Below are positions 1 through 7,070 of a stretch of 64,000 nucleotides of DNA, piece after piece. A program made the translations under genes and the position numbers. Position 1 is the stretch's first letter. Each line of letters starts with the position of its first letter. Location: positions 1-64,000 of the forward strand of contig JACPNS010000008.1 of assembly GCA_016185345.1 (NCBI GenBank). Reading direction: 5' to 3'. Source of the DNA: Solirubrobacterales bacterium. Its GTDB lineage: Bacteria; Actinomycetota; Thermoleophilia; Solirubrobacterales; JACPNS01. The notes under the pieces are model-generated. The model saw only the letters and a program-made list of their open reading frames with translations, had not been told where the DNA came from and searched no databases.

Positions 1-61
1 GGGAAGCGACGCTCACACCTTCAGTCAGGTGAGCTTCAACCAGATAACGCGCCTTGTCCAA
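1..61 (-). mobile_element. 5' end of IS481/integrase-type transposase (partial)
   Basis: Read leftward from a TTG at 61-59, the frame gives LDKARYLVEAHLTEGVSVAS and runs off the window edge. This matches the N-terminal helix-turn-helix opening I know from IS481-like integrase-catalytic-region transposases (a KARYLVEAHL-type start followed by a Val/Ser-rich HTH). An in-frame stop lies about 10 codons upstream, so the N-terminus is near here. The leader at roughly 62-140 may contain the element end, but no target duplication or terminal repeat can be verified. Only 20 residues are visible, so the family call is tentative. Confidence 0.5.
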
Positions 62-339
62 GGAGACCGCCTTCTCGAAAGGGGATGTCTCCTATGTCCT
101 GACACATCTGTGGACGATGTGGTGAAATCACACACCTCCCTCTCCGTTCTCCGCGCGTGACCGCGCGAGCTGCGCGCGACGAGACAGCCTGTACCGGGTC
201 ACTGCTTCGGATTGGAAAGAAGCTGCATACGCTCTCTTCGTTCTGAAGGTTCAGCGATTCTGAGGGCGGCTTTTAGCGATGCCTAGAACCAGAATCCGAC
301 GCGCTCCCAATGCGGAGAAGACCCAACCGGAGACTGAAA

Positions 340-648
340 ATGAATGATGCAACTGGATTGCAGTGCCCAAACTGCGCAACTACGATGCTTGAGGTCGACC
401 GGTCGGGGGTGTCAATCGATGCCTGCCCGACCTGCCGCGGCGTATGGCTCGACCGTGGTGAGCTCGACAAGATCCTCGCCCTTGAAAGCCAAGCAGCTGG
501 CGACGATGATTTTCTCAGCGAAGTGCAGGGAAAGCGCGAGGACCACTCAGGCCGGGGTGGCGGTCGCGAGAGCGGCAGCCACGGCGGCAAACAGTCGGGC
601 AAGCGTCGCAAGCGCGGGATGCTGGAAGACCTGTTCGATTTCGGCTAG
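340..648 (+). CDS. zf-TFIIB-type Zn-ribbon protein
   Basis: Small soluble protein of 102 residues. Four cysteines sit in two pairs (CPNC near residues 9-12 and CPTC near 33-36), followed by RGVWLDRGEL, the hallmark of the zf-TFIIB (PF13453) family, whose role is unknown. The C-terminal half is a Gly/Ser/Lys/Arg-rich linker ending in MLEDLFDFG, a tail often seen in this family. The ATG at 340 is chosen because a CGGAGAC ribosome site precedes it; an in-frame ATG at 310 would add ten basic residues. The inverted repeat GATTCTG/CAGAATC (256-262/290-296) lies upstream. Confidence 0.85.
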   Translation: MNDATGLQCPNCATTMLEVDRSGVSIDACPTCRGVWLDRGELDKILALESQAAGDDDFLSEVQGKREDHSGRGGGRESGSHGGKQSGKRRKRGMLEDLFDFG

Positions 649-694
649 GGAATTAGGCAGATCTCGAGCCTGCGCTTACTAGGGTTCCGAGCCG

Positions 695-994
695 ATGACG
701 GTTCGCAACTTCCGCTATCTCGCCATTGCCGAGGCAATCAGTTTTCTGGTGCTGCTTGTCGGCTCGGGCCTGAAGCGAGCCGAAGTCACTGAACTGGGCG
801 TGCAGATCATCGGTCCGGTGCACGGATTGCTCTTCGTGGCGTACGTGACCTTCGCAATCAACCTTCGCAAGCCTGCGGGCTGGAGCTACCAGGCGACTTT
901 CTGGATCCTCGTCGGCGCGATGGTGCCGTTCGGCGGGTTCGTTGTGGACTGGTTGCTCGCACGAAATCACGCGGACGAGCTCGCCGCCACCTAG
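695..994 (+). CDS. DUF3817 small integral membrane protein
   Basis: 99-residue protein with three hydrophobic segments (about residues 8-25, 38-58 and 68-90). The sequence around GPVHGLLFVAYV and the WSYQATFW...PFGGFVVDWLL end match the DUF3817 family, small inner-membrane proteins common in Actinobacteria with no known function. The ATG at 695 follows the previous gene by 46 bp. A conserved family His lies in GPVHG. No functional partner is evident next to it. Confidence 0.85.
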   Translation: MTVRNFRYLAIAEAISFLVLLVGSGLKRAEVTELGVQIIGPVHGLLFVAYVTFAINLRKPAGWSYQATFWILVGAMVPFGGFVVDWLLARNHADELAAT

Positions 995-1080
995 CGAGAA
1001 TTGCGCAGCTCAGTCAGCGAGAACTGACTTCCGTTCGCCGTCTCTGCGGCGAGATAATTAGGTTGCTTGGTTACCCGTAC

Positions 1081-1094
1081 GTACCGATCGGTGA
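1081..1094. promoter_or_regulatory. Palindromic ACCGATCGGT operator-like site
   Basis: GTACCGATCGGTGA contains the perfect 10 bp palindrome ACCGATCGGT (1083-1092). The same core occurs inside the 14 bp palindrome at 52581-52594, just before a membrane-protein gene. Such short GC-rich dyads are typical of TetR-family operators, but no regulator is assigned. Confidence 0.35.
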
Positions 1095-1373
1095 GTCGAC
1101 GGCAAGATTTGGTTCAAAAATGGCCCCTTTTTGACCCCCTCTGAAAATTTATTTTCGGCATCTGGGAACACAATTGTTCGTGTTTGGCCAGACGGCCAGC
1201 GACCACTACCGCAATCCGGCTCTGGCACCGGGAATGGCCCATTTGGGGCAGGGGTCTCAATAGGGAGCAAACTGGCTGACTGTACAGTTACTTAGCGTCC
1301 CTTATTGAACGCGTAGTCGATAGTGACCGCTACAAACCGCCTGTTACCGCCTTACAATCACGTTTAAGTGGTA

Positions 1374-1402
1374 TTGACAAAAACTCGAACGGAATTTAGC
1401 TT
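1374..1402 (+). promoter_or_regulatory. Candidate sigma70-type promoter
   Basis: TTGACA at 1374-1379 matches the -35 consensus exactly. With a 17 bp spacer it is followed by TAGCTT at 1397-1402, which keeps the key TA...T positions of a -10 box. It lies about 260 bp upstream of the first acyltransferase-like gene and would serve the 1665-11664 block. Predicted only from sequence. Confidence 0.35.
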
Positions 1403-1664
1403 TCGGTCGAGATAGTCAGCTTGCGGCGAGGTATCGGCTAACCCGCAAGATCAAATCGCAGCTCTGACAATTAGGAAATGTTCAGAGACGCGGGCCGCAA
1501 AAACTGAAAATCGAATTCACGGATCTGAGTTTTAGGGGGGTCTGAATTCCGCCAGCGAGTGCTCTTTCGCACCCGACGGCGCTCGGCACCCTTTCTGGCT
1601 CCTTGCGAGTGCTCCGCCCCATGGCAATCGCGTGCACCCCGGTCCACGAATACAGCGCCAAACG

Positions 1665-3116
1665 ATGAGGATCAAGTTGAGTAGCACCGACATCACCAAG
1701 TCTGAATTGCAGCACGAACCTTCGCCGACCGAAGGCGTCCCGCTGGTGGACCTTGGGTCGCTGATGCTTTACGCAACGCGGAACACGACCGTGCTTCCGA
1801 ACGTCGCGACCATCCGACTCTTCAAGGGCCACCTCACCGCCGACGAACTCCAGCGCGAGGCGCTGCGCATCTCATCCAACCCGTTCGGGCTGGGGCGCAA
1901 GCTCGAGATGCCGCGCGTTCCAGGCGCCCGCCCACTCTGGCGCGCGAACCCGATCCCGCCTGAGGTCCCGATCAATCCGGCGCTGCACACTCCAGAAGAA
2001 GTCGCCGCTTACTTCGAGGACGAGATGAGCGTCCGCCTCGACCCGCTCGAGGGCCGCGGTTGGCGCCTGGCCGCGGCGCCCTACGGCGAGGACACGCTCG
2101 TCACTCTTGGGATCAACCACCTTTACGGCAGCGGCCGCGACATCGTCATGTCGGTCTGGGGCGACGAGTCCTTCGTGCTCGACGAAGAGGGCCGCACTCA
2201 GTACCACGGCCAGATGGCCAACGGCAACTTCAGGCACAGCATTCGCGGCGAGGCCAAGGATCTTGCTTCGCGCATCCGTACCGGCGTGACCGGAATCGCC
2301 CGCCTCGGCAGCCAGGCCTTCACCAGCCCCGGCGAGCGCGAGCCGAACGGCGACGCGGCTACTGCGCGCCGCCCGCTCGACGCGCTGCTCGACAAGGACA
2401 AGAGCCGCGGCAAGCCGTCGCGCCAGCGCGTGCTTGCGCTTGCACGCGTAAACCTGAACGACTTTCGCGATGTCGCCAAAGAGCGTTCGGGCAGCGTGCT
2501 GGCTCTGCAGATCGCTGTCACGGCGAACCTCTTGCGCGAGGCGCGCAGGGCTCGTGGTGGACCGACGCACCGCCCTCTGCGCATCCTGATTCCGGTTGAT
2601 CTTTCTGACCACGCGGACTCGCACGACCCGGCTGCAGGCCTTGGGCCAGTTGAACTGACCTCGGCCGGCGTCACGCTGCCCGGAGGCGGATCGACCCACG
2701 AGAACCTCTCGTTGGTTCGCGAGACCTGCGACCATGCCGTCGCCGAGGCTCGCGCCGAAGTTGCAGCGACTGGCCGCGTGCCGGTCGCCCCGGGGATGGT
2801 TGACGCGATGCGTCTGCTGCCCGACGCCTTGACCACTCGCGCAGTAGTGCACGTGCACTCGCGCTTTGACGGTGCCGCCTCAAACCTCGGCATCCAACAC
2901 CCGAACGCAGCCGTGATTGGATCCCACACAGCGTTCGAGAGCTACATGGTCGCCTTCCCGCTCGGCAGCGACCTCGTGCTCACCATGACCAGCGTCGGCG
3001 ACGAATTGGCAATCGGGGTCGTCGCAGACCCGAGCCGACTCGGTGCCGGTGCCCCGCTGCGCGAGCGTCTCGCAGAGGAACTCGCGGCCTGGGGCCTGGA
3101 GGCAAAGGTCCGGTGA
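1665..3116 (+). CDS. WS/DGAT-like acyltransferase homologue 1
   Basis: 483-residue protein from the ATG at 1665; a GTG at 1632 is in frame but would extend past the paralogue N-termini. Overall length, the N-terminal strand pattern and the C-terminal FDGAASNLG segment match the wax ester synthase/diacylglycerol acyltransferase fold (condensation-like, CoA-dependent acyl transfer). The catalytic HHxxxDG motif is replaced by NHLYGSGR (residues 151-158): the second His is kept, the first His is Asn and the Asp is Ser. First of three tandem paralogues; its stop overlaps the next start by 4 bp. It may transfer acyl groups to an unusual acceptor or be non-catalytic. Confidence 0.75.
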   Translation: MRIKLSSTDITKSELQHEPSPTEGVPLVDLGSLMLYATRNTTVLPNVATIRLFKGHLTADELQREALRISSNPFGLGRKLEMPRVPGARPLWRANPIPPEVPINPALHTPEEVAAYFEDEMSVRLDPLEGRGWRLAAAPYGEDTLVTLGINHLYGSGRDIVMSVWGDESFVLDEEGRTQYHGQMANGNFRHSIRGEAKDLASRIRTGVTGIARLGSQAFTSPGEREPNGDAATARRPLDALLDKDKSRGKPSRQRVLALARVNLNDFRDVAKERSGSVLALQIAVTANLLREARRARGGPTHRPLRILIPVDLSDHADSHDPAAGLGPVELTSAGVTLPGGGSTHENLSLVRETCDHAVAEARAEVAATGRVPVAPGMVDAMRLLPDALTTRAVVHVHSRFDGAASNLGIQHPNAAVIGSHTAFESYMVAFPLGSDLVLTMTSVGDELAIGVVADPSRLGAGAPLRERLAEELAAWGLEAKVR

Positions 3117-4537
3117 CTCCGCCGATCACGACAGACGCGGGGCTCCGCACCGCATCGTCGCCGCCGGTCATTCCGGGGGTCGAGCTGCCGCTGATCGAGT
3201 GGGGCAACCTGGCGCTGCGCGCAGGCCGGGTCGGCACCAACTATCCGCACATGGCCTGGCTGCAGCGCTTCGAGGGCAGCATTTCGATCGACGACCTGCA
3301 GGCCGAGGCCCGCCGCATCGGAACGAACCCGTATGCCTTCGGCCGCAGGCTGAAGAAGTCGCGCTACCCGGGCGGTCGCATGCGCTGGACCCAGTGCGAG
3401 AACGTCCCGCCCGTCGAGTTCAGCTCCGAGCCCATTGACGATTGGCGCGCCTGGGTTGACAGCGTGCTCGGCCGCCGCCTCGATCCCGAACGCGAGTACG
3501 GCTGGACGATGCTCGCCTGCGAGACCACTGACGGCGACACGATCGTGCTCGTGCTGATGCACCATCTCTTCGGCACTGCCCGCGGGATCATGGACGCCTG
3601 CTTCAACCCCGAGGTCCACGACCCATTGATGGGCTCGACGGGCTACACCTTCACCAAGGAGTACGACTACTCCCCGCGCGCAGAGCTACGTGGGATCCTC
3701 GATCGCATTCGGCTCGGGTTCGTCGGGCTCGGGATGGCATTGCGCGCGATCCCGCTCGCGATCAAGAAGGCGCGCACGGCGCCCAAGGCCGCAGCGCCCG
3801 GACTACCGACGCCACTTCGCGCAGCCCGCGGCGCCGATCCGACGCGGAAGGACCTCTCCCCCGATCGCGTTTACGCGTATTACCGCGCGCCCGCGGAACA
3901 GCTTGAAGCGGTCGCGGCCGAGTTCGGCGGGAGCTCCAACTCGCTGCTCACCGCGATCACGGCGAACATGATCCGTCGCGCGCGCATCGCGCGTGGTGGG
4001 CAGACCGACCGCAACATCCAGCTGGTGATCCCGATGGACATCCCGGACGAGCAGAAGCGCGAGAAGCTCGCAAACGTCGGGAAAGACCCCGGCGCCGAGG
4101 ATCTGCTGATCACTGCGGCACTGGTGCTGCCCGGAGGCACGCCGGCGCACACCGAGCTCGGCCAGACCAAGGCACGCACCAAAGAGGCCTTCATCGCCGA
4201 CTCGCAGACGCCGACCGCGATGCGCGGAGCGGCCGATGTCGCCCGTTTCTTTCCCGAGCGGCTCACTTACTTCTTCGCCGCGAAGGCGGCTACGGCGTTT
4301 GATGGTTGCGCCTCAAACGTCGGCGAGCTCCCGGAGAACTTTCGTTTTCTCGGCGAGCACGAGGCAGTCGAAACACAAATGATCGGGTTCCCGATCGGCA
4401 ATGAGCTGATGAGTGCGCTGACGCGCAGTGGAGGCGACATTGCCATGACGTTCATGACCGATCCGGCCCGGATGGGCGAAAACAAGGACCTGCGCCAGTG
4501 GCTTGCTGAAGAGCTCGCCGCGTGGGGCATCAGCTAA
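3113..4537 (+). CDS. WS/DGAT-like acyltransferase homologue 2
   Basis: 474 residues from a GTG that overlaps the preceding stop (GTGA), implying coupled translation. Aligns along its length with its neighbours: N-terminal LIEWGNLALRAG strand region, central motif HHLFGTAR at 150-157, and C-terminal FDGCASNVGEL. Of the three paralogues it alone keeps both histidines of HHxxxDG, but the D-G pair is T-A. The SNVGEL segment replaces the SNVPGP-type motif of canonical wax ester synthases. Predicted cytosolic or peripheral. Activity on acyl-CoA is inferred only from fold. Confidence 0.75.
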   Translation: MTPPITTDAGLRTASSPPVIPGVELPLIEWGNLALRAGRVGTNYPHMAWLQRFEGSISIDDLQAEARRIGTNPYAFGRRLKKSRYPGGRMRWTQCENVPPVEFSSEPIDDWRAWVDSVLGRRLDPEREYGWTMLACETTDGDTIVLVLMHHLFGTARGIMDACFNPEVHDPLMGSTGYTFTKEYDYSPRAELRGILDRIRLGFVGLGMALRAIPLAIKKARTAPKAAAPGLPTPLRAARGADPTRKDLSPDRVYAYYRAPAEQLEAVAAEFGGSSNSLLTAITANMIRRARIARGGQTDRNIQLVIPMDIPDEQKREKLANVGKDPGAEDLLITAALVLPGGTPAHTELGQTKARTKEAFIADSQTPTAMRGAADVARFFPERLTYFFAAKAATAFDGCASNVGELPENFRFLGEHEAVETQMIGFPIGNELMSALTRSGGDIAMTFMTDPARMGENKDLRQWLAEELAAWGIS

Positions 4538-4555
4538 GCCGGGGGGCAAAGCAAA

Positions 4556-5971
4556 ATGAGCAAGAACACACTGGTCAAGCCGCTTGACGATCACTCGGAG
4601 ATGTACGTGAGGGTCAGCCGTTCGAAGATCCACCCGCCTTGTTACGGCCTGGTGCGTTTCTTCGACGAGGAGATCACCGCGGACGAATTCGCCGAGCACA
4701 CGCTCGCCCTTGCCCACAACCCGCACGGTCTCGGCCGCCGCGTCGAGAAGCCGCGCATCCCCGGCGCCCGCGCCCGTTGGGTGCCCTCCACAATCCCGCC
4801 ATCGATCCGCATGGAGACCGAGCCGCACAGCCCGGAGCAGCTCTCAAGGCTGATCGACGCCGTCGCAAGCCAGCGCCCGGACCCGGCGCGCGACAGCGGA
4901 TGGCGTCACGTCGCAGCCAGGACAGAAGACGGCGGAACGATGGTCATCACGTGGATGAACCACGCGTTCGGCGACGCCCGCAGCCTCTTCGAGACGATCC
5001 TCGGCGACCACACAGACGTGCGTGGCATGAACGATCTGATCGAGCAGATGGGCGCGCCGTCTGAGCAGGTGTCCAGGCCGCTCCTGTCTTCAACTCGTGA
5101 TGAGCTTGGCGACGTCGCCAGCCGCGTCCGTCGCGGCATCAGCGGCAGCGCCCGGCTCAGCCGCGACGCGATGCTCTCGCCGCTCGGCGCCGGCCGTCGC
5201 GAAGAGCTAGCGCTGCTCGGCCCGGCAGTCGCCGCCATGCGCCGCCGCCCACGCACGGTCGGCACCCTGACCAGCCGCCGCACGGCCGCGATGGCGCGTA
5301 TCGACCACGACCTCTGGCGCCGCACCTCGCGCGCGCACGGCGGATCGAGCAACACGCTGTTCATCGCGATCCTCGCGAACCTGATGCGCCAGGCGCGCCG
5401 CGCGCGTGGAGAGGCCCCGCTTGACCGCTTGCGCATCCTCATGCCGGTGGACATCGGGATGGCGCTCGACGCCATGAACGTGCCGATCGAGGAGCGCCCT
5501 ACCGCGACAGTGATCGCTTCGCTGATCGATCTGCCGGGAGACCTCTACTACGGCGACCTCGGTGTTGTCAAAGACGCGATCAAGCAGGCGATTGACACCG
5601 CGCTTGCAGATGCGAACACAACCGGCGGATCAACGCGCCCAGCTGGCATCGTCGATGCGATGAGCCTGATGCCCAACGCAATCACCCACCGCATCGCCGC
5701 GCGCGTGCAGACTGGTTTCGACGGTGTTGCTTCGAATGTTGGCGAGATGCACATTCAGCAGAAGGCCGGCATCGCCGAGCACACCCCGACCGAGATGTAC
5801 ATGCTCGCCGCACCGATGCGCACGGACATTTCCGGAGTGTTCGCCTTCTACGACGGCACCTTGACGCTGTCGTTCATGGCCGACCCTTCAAAGCTTGGAC
5901 CGGGCGGCGCCTTCGCCGACCGTGTGGCAACTGAACTCGAGAGATGGGACGTGACCGGCGATGTCTGGTGA
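4556..5971 (+). CDS. WS/DGAT-like acyltransferase homologue 3
   Basis: 471 residues; a GGGGGG-rich ribosome site sits 8-10 bp before the ATG. Same architecture as the two preceding genes with the motif NHAFGDAR at 135-142: second His and Asp kept, first His is Asn, Gly is Ala. C-terminal FDGVASNVGEM matches paralogue 2. Its last 11 bp overlap the start of the ABC ATPase gene, tying the acyltransferase-like set physically to a transporter. The N-terminus is about 15 residues shorter than in the paralogues. Confidence 0.75.
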   Translation: MSKNTLVKPLDDHSEMYVRVSRSKIHPPCYGLVRFFDEEITADEFAEHTLALAHNPHGLGRRVEKPRIPGARARWVPSTIPPSIRMETEPHSPEQLSRLIDAVASQRPDPARDSGWRHVAARTEDGGTMVITWMNHAFGDARSLFETILGDHTDVRGMNDLIEQMGAPSEQVSRPLLSSTRDELGDVASRVRRGISGSARLSRDAMLSPLGAGRREELALLGPAVAAMRRRPRTVGTLTSRRTAAMARIDHDLWRRTSRAHGGSSNTLFIAILANLMRQARRARGEAPLDRLRILMPVDIGMALDAMNVPIEERPTATVIASLIDLPGDLYYGDLGVVKDAIKQAIDTALADANTTGGSTRPAGIVDAMSLMPNAITHRIAARVQTGFDGVASNVGEMHIQQKAGIAEHTPTEMYMLAAPMRTDISGVFAFYDGTLTLSFMADPSKLGPGGAFADRVATELERWDVTGDVW

Positions 5972-7061
5972 TCACCTGACCAACGCCTACGACCCCGCGC
6001 CCCCGCGCGGCGTCACCAAGGCGGACATAACGTTCGACACGCTCGACTGCACCGAGCAGATGACCGACCAGCTGCTCGGCGCGATGCACCGTGTGCTCGC
6101 GGCGCAGCGCCGTGTCACCTTCACGATCAAGACCGATGGCGCAGAGCTCGAAGGCGACGCCGAGTCGATCTTCACGCTCGCGACGCACCTGCACGCGCTG
6201 CCCGCCGACATCGGCATGCCGCGCGTGACGATGCAGCTGAAGATGCGCGACGAGGACCAGATTGGCCAGGTCCTGCCCGGCCCCGCTTCTTGGATCCCGC
6301 ATCAGCCAAAGGCAAATGCGCCGCTCGCAGTTGAAGTCCGCGGCCTCACAAAGGTCTACGACAACGGCGAAGTCAAGGTTCGCGCTCTGCAGTGGATCGA
6401 CCTCGAGATCCAGAAAGGCGAGTTCGTTGCCGTGATGGGGCCGTCGGGCTCGGGCAAGAGCACGCTGATGCACATTCTCGGCGCGCTCGAGACCCCGTCC
6501 TCGGGAGTGCTGCGCATTGGCAACACCGACTACGACTCACTTACAGACGCCGAGCAGACGCGCTTCCGCCGCGACCACATCGGCTTCGTCTTCCAGTTCT
6601 TCAACCTCTTCGGCACGCTGACCGCCGAAGAGAACGTGATGCTGCCCTCGCTGATCGCCGGCGAGAATGCAGATTCGCTGCGCGGCCGCGCACGCGAGCT
6701 TCTCTCGATGGTCAACCTCGACGAGCGCGCAGACCACCTGCCGTCGCAGCTTTCCGGCGGCGAGCAGCAGCGCGTTTCGGTCGCGCGTTCGTTGATGCGC
6801 GAACCCGAGCTGATCCTTGCCGACGAGCCGACCGGAAACCTCGACTCCAAGAACAGCGCCGCAGTGCTTGATCTTCTGACCCAACTGCAGCGCGAACAGG
6901 ACCGCACGATCTTGATGGTCACTCACGATCCGGTCGCGGCCAGCCGCGCCTCGCGCGTCGTTTTCCTGCGCGACGGTAAGTTCGACGAGCAGGTCACCGG
7001 CGGCGACCCGAACCTGATCCTCGAGTACTTCGCCAAGCTCGGCACCAACCCGGACGAGTAG
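5961..7061 (+). CDS. MacB/LolD-type ABC ATPase with extra N-terminal domain
   Basis: 366 residues. The ABC domain starts near residue 122: Walker A GPSGSGKST (160-168), Q-loop in FVFQFFNLF, signature LSGGEQQR (264-271), Walker B LILADEP (284-290) and switch His in MVTHD. This pattern is the MacB/LolD/FtsE class that works with FtsX-like permeases, and such a permease follows 9 bp downstream. Usual ATPases of the class are 220-250 residues; here about 120 residues precede the domain, with alternating charged strands (TFDTLDC..., VTFTIKTDG, PRVTMQLKMR) that I do not recognise. The start overlaps the third acyltransferase-like gene by 11 bp. Confidence 0.9.
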   Translation: MSGDHLTNAYDPAPPRGVTKADITFDTLDCTEQMTDQLLGAMHRVLAAQRRVTFTIKTDGAELEGDAESIFTLATHLHALPADIGMPRVTMQLKMRDEDQIGQVLPGPASWIPHQPKANAPLAVEVRGLTKVYDNGEVKVRALQWIDLEIQKGEFVAVMGPSGSGKSTLMHILGALETPSSGVLRIGNTDYDSLTDAEQTRFRRDHIGFVFQFFNLFGTLTAEENVMLPSLIAGENADSLRGRARELLSMVNLDERADHLPSQLSGGEQQRVSVARSLMREPELILADEPTGNLDSKNSAAVLDLLTQLQREQDRTILMVTHDPVAASRASRVVFLRDGKFDEQVTGGDPNLILEYFAKLGTNPDE

Positions 7062-7070
7062 ATCAGCCCG

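Larger units (their letters stand above)
995..1664. other. 670 bp intergenic region before the acyltransferase/ABC block
   Basis: No convincing gene. A 70-codon minus-strand reading frame at 1058-1270 has no recognisable domain and is probably spurious. The stretch is more AT-rich than its surroundings and holds a promoter-like pair (1374-1402) and a copy of ACCGATCGGT (1083-1092). The weak stem AGTCA/TGACT at about 1013-1030 could be a remnant terminator for the DUF3817 gene. Confidence 0.6.

Noticed and set aside
62-91. GGAGAC...GTCTCC hairpin near the left edge
   Set aside because: Short stem with an 18 nt loop and no T-run; probably part of the element leader.
1058-1270. 70-codon minus-strand frame in the first large intergenic region
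   Set aside because: Low complexity, no start context, no family; the region looks regulatory.
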